A stretch of 41,079 bases of DNA from a virus: positions 1 to 41,079 of the IMG/VR virus record IMGVR_UViG_3300031565_000114; one strand, written 5' to 3'. Shown here piece by piece: positions 23,474 through 29,461 of this stretch. The position numbers and the translations under genes are program-made. The notes beneath the pieces are model-generated. The model was not told the origin of the DNA and did not search any database. It saw only the letters and a list, made by a program, of their open reading frames with translations. Each line of letters begins with the position of its first letter. Position 1 is the first letter of the stretch.

Positions 23474-26108
23474 GAAATCGAAAATGCGGACCGTCTGGTG
23501 GATCTCCCTGGCGTGCCTGGCGGCCCTCCTCCTGGGCTTCGGCATCCGGGCCTGGGCGGTCGTCCCGACGACGTCGGACCTCGTGAGCTATCCGTGCAAC
23601 GGGACGTCGACGGCCTTCGTGTTCGGTTTCGGCGTCTTCGCGACGAGTGAGGTCCGCGTGGTCCTGGTCGATGCGAACGATGCGGAGAGCCCGCTGACCG
23701 AGAACAGCCACTACACGGTCTCTCTCCCGAACGCGGACGGGTTTCTGGTGCCCGGCGGGACGGTCACGACGGCGGTGGCCTACCCCTCGGGCAACCGGAT
23801 CGTCCTCTCGCGCCGGCCGCCGATGACGCAGGAAAGCGGGTACGCCACGGCGACGAGCCTCGACCTGGAGACGATGGAGGACGATTTCGACAAGGCGGTC
23901 CTGCGCGATCAGCACCTGCAGCGGCAGATCACGCGGGCGCTCCGGGCGCCGGAGACGGACGCGACGGACTTCAACCTGCCCGTGGCGAGCCTGCGGGCCA
24001 ACTCGATGATCGCCTTCGACGCGAACGGGGCGCCGTACGTCCTGGCCGGCGTGATCGGGCCGAACGACGTCACGGTCACGGACTTCTGGGCGGCGATCCT
24101 CGACGACGCCAACGGCGTTGAGTCCCGGGCCGCGCTCGATGTGCAGCAGCGGTTCGCCTGCGACGTCCGGGCGTTCGGGGCCTTCGGGGACGGGGTGACG
24201 GACGATACGGAGGCGATGCAGGCCGCCTTCGACGCGGCCGGCAGTGGGACCCTGCTGATCCCCTCCGGAACGTTCCTCTGCAACGTCACACTGGACTCTG
24301 AGCGCACGATCCCCAATATCATCGGGGCGGGCTCGAAGATCTCGATCCTCAAATCTGCCGTCGTCGGCGAGCCGGTTATTCACATCACGGGCACCGGGTT
24401 CCAAGGGTATCCAGCGCGTTGGCGGAGCTTCCAGGTCCATGGCGGGACGGAGGAGGCCTATGACTCCAACGGTATCGACGTCGATGGCGATGCCGCCTGG
24501 CTCAATCTGCACCTTCAGGACGTCTCTATCTACTATTGCGACAACGGATTCACAACGCGCGGACTGCTCAAATATTCGATGCACGAGTGTGCCGTACGCT
24601 TCAATAACATCGGTGTGCTGATCGACAATTTCCCGACGAACCACGGCGGCTGCGCGGAGTTCATCAACTGCAACGTCGAGGGGAACCAACAGGCGGGGTT
24701 CGCGCTTGTAGGCGGTGGTCAATTTACATTCTATGGCGGAGAATACGAGGAGAACTTCGGCCCGGCGATCTACATGAAAGAAGCCGGCTCCTGGGCCCAT
24801 CCGACCGTCATCGATCAGGTCTGGTTCGAGAAGAACGGCAAGGGCGATTCGGTAACGATCGAGGGCGATACGTTCGACCCGGCCGACATGGCGCTCTGGC
24901 TCGAAGATGCGTATACGGTGCGGTTGAACAATCTCACCACTTCGATGATCAAGCAGATCGGCCGGACGGTCCTCTACCAGGACGGCGGCCGGCTCAGTTC
25001 GCCGCTCCAGTCCATCGACGATGCGAACGGGATCTACGAGGCCCGCAATCTCCTGTTCGACAACAACATCACAGAACACAGTTGGGTCCATGACATCTAC
25101 GCGCCGGGCGCCCACCTCGTGATCGATGACGACGCGAACGATCTGAGGATGGGGGCCTACACGCACCCCAGTCCGGAGGTCGCGTACGACTACACCAACC
25201 TGATCCCCTATGGGTCCTGCGCGACGGAGTTCACGCCCCCGGATGCGAACGGCAAGAGCGTGACCTTCGTCACGACCGGCGCTGCGCCGATCTACGGGAC
25301 CTGCCTCTATCTGGACGATCTGCCGGCCGGTGGGGACTCCCTGGACGGCGTCATTGACCTCTGGCCGGGCGATATCAGCATCACGGAGGACAAGTGGTAC
25401 GTCTTCACGGTGGACGTCAAGAGCTACGGCGAGGACGGATATCTGAGTCTTCGCGACAAGTTCGGCGCGAGCGACCTTCTGGTCGGCCTCAACGCCCACA
25501 CGACCGACCCGGCGACGTACGGATACGGGATGCGGGCCACGACCGACCGCTGGCGTCGGTACGTCCAGATGCGGCAGGCGGACGATACGGCGATTATCAC
25601 GCAATGGCGGGTCTACAATGCGGGCACGACGGACCCGAATTTCTACCTGGCGAACGCCCAGCTCGTGGAGTTCGATTCCCCCCAGGCGGCGCATGAGTTC
25701 ATCCGGCGAAACGCCTACTCCCCGCCGCGAGCGACCGTCCCGGCCCTGCATCTCGACGATGTGGCCCTGACGGGCAACTATACGGTCGTGCCGGCGACGG
25801 ACAACGGGATGGTCTTTACAAATGACGGGGCGGTGGACGGCGACAGCGAGCCAAACGAGATCACGATCAAACTGGGGGCCGCCACGGTCGGGCAGCGGTA
25901 CACGTTTTGGCGGGAGGACCCGAACGGGATGGTGATCGATCCGATCGGGGTGGAATACTTCCGCGGCCACGGCGCCGGCAAGTACCTCCGGCTCGACGAC
26001 GACGGCTGCTCCGTGGAGATTCAGTGCCTAAAGGCCGGCCACTGGACGATTACGGCCGCTTATGACCCGAATATGGCCGGTGAGAATGCGTTCAAGTGGG
26101 AGCCATAG
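23463..26108 (+). CDS. Tail spike: signal sequence, T7-fibre-like attachment domain, beta-helix
   Basis: Start 23463 is preferred to 23448 because GGAG lies 8 bases before it. The 881-residue protein begins with a basic stretch and a 20-residue hydrophobic segment ending in AWA (a signal peptide or anchor). Next is a T7 gp17 amino-terminal-like domain (about 33-165): SYPCNGTSTAFVFGFGVF, EVRVVLVDAN, HYTVSLP, GNRIVLSRRPPMTQES. A pectate-lyase-type beta-helix starts at about 234 (DVRAFGAFGDGVTDDTEAMQ). The carboxy third is beta-sandwich. This is the main host-recognition spike. A Sec-like segment before the attachment domain is very unusual. The gene overlaps the giant gene by 11 bases. Confidence 0.82.
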   Translation: MKNKKSKMRTVWWISLACLAALLLGFGIRAWAVVPTTSDLVSYPCNGTSTAFVFGFGVFATSEVRVVLVDANDAESPLTENSHYTVSLPNADGFLVPGGTVTTAVAYPSGNRIVLSRRPPMTQESGYATATSLDLETMEDDFDKAVLRDQHLQRQITRALRAPETDATDFNLPVASLRANSMIAFDANGAPYVLAGVIGPNDVTVTDFWAAILDDANGVESRAALDVQQRFACDVRAFGAFGDGVTDDTEAMQAAFDAAGSGTLLIPSGTFLCNVTLDSERTIPNIIGAGSKISILKSAVVGEPVIHITGTGFQGYPARWRSFQVHGGTEEAYDSNGIDVDGDAAWLNLHLQDVSIYYCDNGFTTRGLLKYSMHECAVRFNNIGVLIDNFPTNHGGCAEFINCNVEGNQQAGFALVGGGQFTFYGGEYEENFGPAIYMKEAGSWAHPTVIDQVWFEKNGKGDSVTIEGDTFDPADMALWLEDAYTVRLNNLTTSMIKQIGRTVLYQDGGRLSSPLQSIDDANGIYEARNLLFDNNITEHSWVHDIYAPGAHLVIDDDANDLRMGAYTHPSPEVAYDYTNLIPYGSCATEFTPPDANGKSVTFVTTGAAPIYGTCLYLDDLPAGGDSLDGVIDLWPGDISITEDKWYVFTVDVKSYGEDGYLSLRDKFGASDLLVGLNAHTTDPATYGYGMRATTDRWRRYVQMRQADDTAIITQWRVYNAGTTDPNFYLANAQLVEFDSPQAAHEFIRRNAYSPPRATVPALHLDDVALTGNYTVVPATDNGMVFTNDGAVDGDSEPNEITIKLGAATVGQRYTFWREDPNGMVIDPIGVEYFRGHGAGKYLRLDDDGCSVEIQCLKAGHWTITAAYDPNMAGENAFKWEP

Positions 26109-26112
26109 TGTC

Positions 26113-26379
26113 ATGGACCACGATCAGCTCTTCGATCTGCACTGCAAAGGCGAGTTCGACACGGTCAAGGTCGAACTGGCCGAACTCCGCAAGTCGCAGG
26201 CGCAGGTCCTGGCGGCCCTCAAGGGCGGGCCGGACAAGCCGGGCCTCTGCGAGCGCGTCCGCACCCTGGAGCACGTCTACCGGAAGATCTGGACGGGCGT
26301 CGCTCTCATTGTCGGGACGGTCGTCGTCCAGGCGATCGTCCAGATCGTCGCCTGGCTGGGCCGGCGGATCAGCGGCTAA
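26113..26379 (+). CDS. Holin-like protein (XhlA type, 88 aa)
   Basis: The ATG at 26113 is preceded by GGGAG. Residues 8-60 form a charged helical segment with coiled-coil character (DTVKVELAELRKSQAQVLAA, RVRTLEHVYRK), followed by one membrane segment (IWTGVALIVGTVVVQAIVQIVAWLG) and a short basic tail. This is the layout of haemolysin XhlA-like phage membrane proteins, which cooperate in lysis. Its stop overlaps, tail to tail, the stop of the leftward transglycosylase gene, so lysis functions meet at this point. A structural coiled-coil membrane protein is the alternative. Confidence 0.65.
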   Translation: MDHDQLFDLHCKGEFDTVKVELAELRKSQAQVLAALKGGPDKPGLCERVRTLEHVYRKIWTGVALIVGTVVVQAIVQIVAWLGRRISG

Positions 26380-26759
26380 GGAGCCATCGCGGAGCGGACC
26401 TTGCCCCAGTAGCCGGCCGTGCAAGCCTTGTACGGCCCTCGCGGGCCACCGTTCCAGGCTCGGGCCCATTGTTCGGGTCCGCCCCTGCCGTGGTAGCGGA
26501 GGCAGAACAGCCGGAACATCTCGCGGCTCTTGACGGGCGACAGCCGGTCGGCATGGGTCCAGCGGGCCTCGCCGACGATCCGATTGCAGTCATCGACCAT
26601 GATCCTGTGGATTTGGGCGATGCCGACCGCCCGGCCGCCGTCGCCGACGGCCCGGGGATCGCCGCCGCTCTCCACCCGGCAGACGGCCCGCCAGGTGTCT
26701 TCGAGCTGCAGGTCGGAAAGGGGGATTGACGCCAGGAAGGAAACCAGTAGAATCGCCAT
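26376..26759 (-). CDS. Endolysin, lytic transglycosylase-like
   Basis: I chose the ATG at 26759 because TTGGAGG lies 9 bases upstream on the minus strand; an upstream GTG at 26792 would lack one. The 127-residue product has a short hydrophobic amino end (AILLVSFLASIPL, signal-anchor-like), then the lysozyme-like core: WRAVCRVESGGDP with the probable catalytic Glu30, VGIAQIH, and ARAWNGGPRG ... GYWGKV. This is a compact lysozyme-fold (SLT/goose type) enzyme that cleaves peptidoglycan glycan strands. It is read leftward, against the late genes, and is the last gene of a leftward group with three small membrane proteins. Confidence 0.8.
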   Translation of the reverse strand: MAILLVSFLASIPLSDLQLEDTWRAVCRVESGGDPRAVGDGGRAVGIAQIHRIMVDDCNRIVGEARWTHADRLSPVKSREMFRLFCLRYHGRGGPEQWARAWNGGPRGPYKACTAGYWGKVRSAMAP

Positions 26760-26792
26760 CGTTGTTAGCCTCCAAGGCAGGTTAACAGCCAC

Positions 26793-26819
26793 GGCCCCGG
26801 TGCTTCAACACGCGGGGCC
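26793..26819. other. GC hairpin between membrane gene and endolysin
   Basis: GGCCCC (26793-26798) pairs with GGGGCC (26814-26819), with an inner GTG/CAC pair set. It lies in the 119-base gap between the leftward 86-residue gene and the endolysin start. Rightward it is followed by ACTTT, leftward by no T run. It might moderate endolysin expression or end rightward read-through. Confidence 0.45.
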
Positions 26820-26878
26820 ACTTTCGTAAAGCCTACGGTCCCTATCGACTGCAGGCAAACGGGACTTGAGAAAATCGG

Positions 26879-27139
26879 CTACAAACCACGATCTTTGCAG
26901 CCGAGGAGATAGCCGGCGATCACGCCAAGGACCCAGGGGCCCACGGAAACCTCGCCGAAGCATAAAGCGCTGATCGAACCAAGACCGAAAAAGACGAGGA
27001 GCGGCCAGTAATCGGGATCGATCAAGTTCGCCCAGAAACCGCCCGGCGGCTTATATCCATCCATGGAACGGAGGCCCCAATAATGGAGCCTTCTCGCGAT
27101 GAAACCCGGCTTGCGGGGCTTGGCCGTAGGATCGTTCAT
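26879..27139 (-). CDS. Small membrane protein sharing a motif with the giant ejection protein (86 aa)
   Basis: A GGAG box lies 8-10 bases ahead of the ATG at 27139. Residues 1-12 are basic and polar. Residues 13-33 (FIARRLHYWGLRSMDGYKPPG) match 13 of 21 positions of residues 1074-1094 of the 1,889-residue ejection protein. Two hydrophobic segments follow (WPLLVFFGLGSISALCF and GPWVLGVIAGYLLGC). It belongs to the leftward lysis/membrane group. Possible roles are a holin partner or an inner-membrane protein that mimics or docks the ejection protein; neither is shown. Confidence 0.62.
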   Translation of the reverse strand: MNDPTAKPRKPGFIARRLHYWGLRSMDGYKPPGGFWANLIDPDYWPLLVFFGLGSISALCFGEVSVGPWVLGVIAGYLLGCKDRGL

Positions 27140-27143
27140 AATC

Positions 27144-27239
27144 TCATCTCCATCGATTCAAATAGGCATAGACCACCAACGGCCCCAGAACGAAGAGGGC
27201 GACGCCGACCGCCATCCATTTGAGCACATTCAGGAGCAT
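27144..27239 (-). CDS. Micro-membrane protein (31 aa)
   Basis: This gene starts by a stop-start overlap (TAATG) with the preceding leftward gene. The product is one membrane span: MLLNVLKWMAVGVALFVLGP followed by LVVYAY and a basic end (LNRWR). AGGAG occurs within the upstream gene's end. Its size and shape are like phage mini-holins or single-span regulators. The gene ends five bases before the next leftward gene. Confidence 0.55.
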   Translation of the reverse strand: MLLNVLKWMAVGVALFVLGPLVVYAYLNRWR

Positions 27240-27499
27240 TAGCGGCTGCGCTCCCAGACCATTCCCAGGGCGAAGCCGACGCCGGCGAAGAACCAGCACA
27301 GGGCGGCCGCGTGGAAGCTCAGACCGGTGAACTCGCTCAGCAGCCAGACGGCTGCAGCGGCCAGGCTGTAGACGGCAAAGACCATGAAGGTATCGCGACA
27401 AGGGGACGGTTTGCCGGGGTCCGAGAGGACCGGCGGGCCGTCGGCCGGGTCGACGTCGGGAAACCATTCGCCGGGTGTCGGTCGATCGATTCGTTTCAT
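27239..27499 (-). CDS. Two-span membrane protein (86 aa), first gene of the leftward lysis group
   Basis: The ATG at 27499 is chosen because CAGGAAAAG precedes it; longer readings upstream are Arg-rich and lack a start signal. Residues 1-35 are polar and Pro/Asp-rich (GEWFPDVDPADGPPV). Two hydrophobic stretches follow (TFMVFAVYSLAAAAVWLL and FHAAALCWFFAGVGFALGMV) and the protein ends WERSR. No family recognised. With the two following tiny membrane proteins and the endolysin it forms a compact leftward operon, so a holin or antiholin role is plausible. Confidence 0.58.
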   Translation of the reverse strand: MKRIDRPTPGEWFPDVDPADGPPVLSDPGKPSPCRDTFMVFAVYSLAAAAVWLLSEFTGLSFHAAALCWFFAGVGFALGMVWERSR

Positions 27500-27626
27500 T
27501 TTTCTTTTCCTGCAATAAAAGGCAGTGGTTGGGCGTCTGAACGGCAAAACCGTTAAGGAGAGACCATGTTCGATATCAACGCGCCCAGGGGCCTTCGTCC
27601 CGTTGGCGTTCGCGGCCCTGTCGCGA
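27500..27626. other. Intergenic segment upstream of the leftward lysis group
   Basis: It holds AACGG-caaaa-CCGTT, a five-pair hairpin, and a rightward AAGGAGAGACCATG that opens an Arg-rich ORF to 27775 which I do not accept as a gene. No convincing leftward promoter was found by eye. Confidence 0.4.
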
Positions 27627-28016
27627 TTACCCGATTTTGTGGCGACCCCGTGCTTTCTGCGATTGTCCAGTGCCTGCGGACCGTCCGGCCTTCGTTCCGT
27701 GCTGCGCTGCTTCGTCAACTTCGGCGTCGCGCACCGTTTCTGCTGCCAGGTCGTCCTCCCCGTCGCGCCGGTTGACGCTCCCGGGGCCATACTCGGCCAG
27801 GAGCTGGCGAAAGCCCTCCTCGATCTGAATGCGCTCCGTCTTGCCGTACAGGGCGAGCAGCTTGAGCCAGTCGGGGGCGCTGAGGAACAGCCGAAACAGG
27901 GCTTTCAGGAGGTGGCGATTCGAGACATCGCGGCCCATCGCCCATCGTTCGTATTCGTCCCACATCGAATCCGGGATTGTGGCTTCAAATTTATGCACGT
28001 TTGGTAATTGCGCCAT
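27627..28016 (-). CDS. Ribbon-helix-helix DNA-binding regulator candidate (129 aa)
   Basis: Residues 8-52 fit an Arc/MetJ-type ribbon-helix-helix: a strand (HKFEATIP), helix (DSMWDEYERWAMGRD), a Ser-led turn (VSNRH) and helix (LLKALFRLFLSA). The middle is helical; the last 45 residues are charged and low-complexity. The gene is read away from a region with a strong divergent promoter (28097) flanked by an inverted repeat (CGGTATTAT), as expected for an autoregulating phage repressor or switch protein. No ribosome-binding site is clear, so translation may be weak or leaderless. No CI-type repressor is visible elsewhere. Confidence 0.6.
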   Translation of the reverse strand: MAQLPNVHKFEATIPDSMWDEYERWAMGRDVSNRHLLKALFRLFLSAPDWLKLLALYGKTERIQIEEGFRQLLAEYGPGSVNRRDGEDDLAAETVRDAEVDEAAQHGTKAGRSAGTGQSQKARGRHKIG

Positions 28017-28063
28017 AAGTTCACACTAATAAACGACTTGCTACGCGGCAACCCCGAAAAGCT

Positions 28064-28128
28064 CGGTATTATTCTGAAAAAATGCAAATTTCCCTGTTGA
28101 CATCCGAACTCCTCCGACGATAATACCG
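28064..28128. promoter_or_regulatory. Operator-like inverted repeat flanking the promoter
   Basis: CGGTATTAT (28064-28072) and its exact complement ATAATACCG (28120-28128) are 47 bases apart centre-free. The right arm covers the -10 hexamer TAATAC of the rightward promoter. The left arm lies toward the regulator gene. The separation would allow looped binding of one repressor at both arms. Confidence 0.55.
28097..28126 (+). promoter_or_regulatory. Strong sigma70-type promoter
   Basis: TTGACA (28097-28102), an 18-base spacer, then TAATAC (28121-28126): a perfect -35 and a five-of-six -10. The region is AT-rich in an otherwise GC-rich genome. Transcription would start near 28133. The spacer holds ATCCGAACTCCTCCG (28102-28116), the reverse complement of 15 bases in the capsid promoter region at 4555-4569. 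Confidence 0.8.
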
Positions 28129-28132
28129 GCAT

Positions 28133-28560
28133 GATGACTCCATCGATCCAGATCATCAGCGGTTTGCATCCCTTCGACGGGCTCCTCCAGGGCGGATCCA
28201 TTGTACCGGATCGCGGGCAGCGCGTCAAGGGAAATCGTTCGCTCTCCCGGCGGGCGCGGCCTCGGATCGATGGAGTCGCTCCAGCCTCGCCCGCCTTCTC
28301 CCGCCGGTTTCCGAGGGCCGGGCGATCCGCGGCCGCAAGGTCGCGGCTCGCCCCTCGGTTGGCATCGCGACCATATCCATGGGCGGCCCGGCAGACGCTC
28401 CCTCCGTCTGCCTTCCGCACGGGCCGCCCCGATTTCTTGTGGCTTTCGGTGCGTCCGCGTTCCGGGCGCCCGATTCCGTGCTCGCTGGGCCGGGGGTCCT
28501 CGACGATGGGCAGGGAGGCCCGTCGCCGAGCCCCTGGGCCGGTGCGAGCGAAAGGCAGGT
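28133..28560 (+). ncRNA. Candidate large structured non-coding RNA
   Basis: About 430 nt follow a strong promoter, and no reading frame looks like a protein. Stems seen by eye: TGATGA/TCATCA (28132-28137 with about 28153-28158); CCGGCGGG near 28248 with CCCGCCGG near 28299, competing with GGCGGGCG/CGCCCGCC; 28311-28358, a three-part hairpin of 5, 6 and 8 pairs capped by a GCAA tetraloop; 28381-28429, a ten-pair and a seven-pair stem; 28480-28549, a long stem from GCTCGC/GCGAGC to CGATGGGC/GCCCGTCG. The pattern resembles ornate phage RNAs such as GOLLD or ROOL in general style only. It could also be the leader of the 64-residue gene that follows. Confidence 0.62.
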
Positions 28561-28565
28561 CAAGG

Positions 28566-28760
28566 ATGGAACTCTGGCACTTGGCGGCGATTGTCGCGGG
28601 CCTTGCGTTTCTGAGCCTCACGATGGCGGCGGGCTGGTGGCTCGGCTATCACACCCATATTAACGAGGCCCTGGAGTTGTATTGCCGCACGGGCGGCTTC
28701 TGGCACCGGGGCAAGCATTACGACGTCCGGGCGACGGAGCCGATGGCCGAAAAGGAGTAG
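28566..28760 (+). CDS. Small membrane protein downstream of the structured RNA (64 aa)
   Basis: The longer reading that begins at 28131 runs through the structured region and is Arg/Pro-rich, so I take the ATG at 28566, preceded by AAAGGCAGG. The product has a hydrophobic amino half (LWHLAAIVAGLAFLSLTMAA and a Trp-Trp-Leu-Gly-Tyr end) and a charged half with one Cys and several His (YCRTGGFWHRGKHYD). No family recognised. Expression should depend on the promoter at 28097 and may be controlled by folding of the long leader. Confidence 0.6.
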   Translation: MELWHLAAIVAGLAFLSLTMAAGWWLGYHTHINEALELYCRTGGFWHRGKHYDVRATEPMAEKE

Positions 28761-28764
28761 AGTT

Positions 28765-29118
28765 ATGGATAGAACAGTCCACTTTCTCGCGTTTGAAGAA
28801 TTTAGTCACGCAAATTTGGTACGATGTCGTGAGTCGTTCCATGAACTTGAGGATTGGTCCGAAACTGACTGGGCTTGTGCCATGGCTGGTGAAGTAGGAG
28901 AAGTGTGTAATCTCATCAAGAAACGGAGACGGGGTGAATTAGTCGATGCTCGCGCTATCGCGGCCGAGTTGGCCGATGTCGTCACGTATGCAGATTTGCT
29001 GGCCCGACGGCTGGACATCAATTTGGGCATGGCCGTGGCCTGCAAATTCAATGAGGTGAGCGAGCGAGTCAGTTCGCCAATTAGACTTCAGTACGAGTTG
29101 CTGGCCGAGAGGGAGTAG
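28765..29118 (+). CDS. MazG-like nucleotide pyrophosphohydrolase
   Basis: The ATG follows AAAAGGAG. This 117-residue protein has the all-alpha NTP-pyrophosphatase signature: E43-x-x-E46 (AGEVGEV) and E68-x-x-D71 (AAELADVVTYADLLA), which bind magnesium, with Lys-Lys-Arg-Arg between and KFNEVSERV after. Enzymes of this class hydrolyse (d)NTPs to NMP and pyrophosphate; phages use them to adjust nucleotide or alarmone pools. Codon use is clearly more AT-rich than that of the late genes, suggesting a recent arrival. It is followed three bases later by another small gene. Confidence 0.82.
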   Translation: MDRTVHFLAFEEFSHANLVRCRESFHELEDWSETDWACAMAGEVGEVCNLIKKRRRGELVDARAIAAELADVVTYADLLARRLDINLGMAVACKFNEVSERVSSPIRLQYELLAERE

Positions 29119-29121
29119 GAC

Positions 29122-29334
29122 ATGGACCACTTAGAGAGCCTTGCCAAGAAAATAGCGGCGGATCTGTTCAGCTACTATCGCGGAAAAAACAATCGTCATG
29201 CGACGCGATTGGTGATGGCTTTCACAGAAAAGGGCAAGGAGGTCATGCCCGGAGCGGGTCTGGTTGAAGATGCGGCTACAGCCCGCATTCTCAGGCAACT
29301 CACGCAATCCGAAATCGTAAATCATAAATCGTAA
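29122..29334 (+). CDS. Hypothetical protein (70 aa) co-transcribed with MazG-like gene
   Basis: GAGAGGGAGTAGG precedes the ATG at 29122, and the gap to the MazG-like gene is three bases. The product is helical and basic (LESLAKKIAADLFSYYRGKN, then RHATRLVMAFTEKGKEV, GLVEDAATARILRQLTQ). The 3' end of the gene runs into a heptamer repeat, so the last residues (EIVNHKS) are encoded by repeat DNA. No family recognised. It shares the AT-rich composition of its neighbour. Confidence 0.65.
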   Translation: MDHLESLAKKIAADLFSYYRGKNNRHATRLVMAFTEKGKEVMPGAGLVEDAATARILRQLTQSEIVNHKS

Positions 29335-29338
29335 ATCC
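29312..29338. repeat. Heptanucleotide repeat (AAATCGT variants x4)
   Basis: Units AAATCGT, AAATCAT, AAATCGT, AAATCC overlap the end of the 70-residue gene. Read on the other strand these are close to the AGGATTT arrays at 502 and 16158. Confidence 0.85.
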
Positions 29339-29341
29339 AAG

Positions 29342-29363
29342 TCGCTCTTTGACACATGAATAG
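29342..29363 (+). promoter_or_regulatory. boxA-like antitermination element before integrase
   Basis: TCGCTCTTTGACAC plus ATAG four bases later, an exact partner of 4580-4601. It lies about 100 bases before the integrase start. TTGACA inside it might be read as a -35 box, but no -10 follows at the right distance, and the shared CGCTCTT core favours boxA. Confidence 0.45.
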
Positions 29364-29426
29364 GTAGAAGGCAGCGGTATAGACTCGGTGCTGGCCGGGG
29401 CGAATTCCCGATGGTACGATGGCGGC

Positions 29427-29461
29427 GGTTTGCCGTTTGCCGTCGTGAAAGGAGGTTTGCC
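29427..29461 (+). promoter_or_regulatory. GTTTGCC repeats upstream of integrase (candidate arm or regulatory sites)
   Basis: GTTTGCCGTTTGCC (29428-29441) holds two direct heptamers and a third GTTTGCC ends at 29461, on the ribosome-binding site and start codon. The exact inverted copy GGCAAACGGCAAAC is at 30619-30632 beyond attP. The arrangement suits sites for integrase arm binding, or autoregulation. Confidence 0.4.

Noticed and set aside
20201-23545. Leftward open frame of 1,114 codons opposite the giant gene
   Set aside because: Arg/Leu/Pro/Gly-rich shadow frame with His/Arg-Gly-Asp strings typical of antisense reading in GC-rich DNA.
23211-25970. Leftward open frame of 919 codons opposite the spike gene
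   Set aside because: Same type of GC shadow; the rightward spike has T7-fibre and beta-helix motifs.
27566-27775. Rightward 69-codon frame with a good AAGGAG before its ATG
   Set aside because: The product is Arg/Pro-rich and lies antisense to the end of the regulator gene. The ribosome-binding site alone is not enough.
28131-28565. Amino-terminal extension of the 64-residue gene through the structured region
   Set aside because: The translation is Arg/Pro/Ser low-complexity; the predicted transcription start lies at or after the ATG; stems explain the sequence better.
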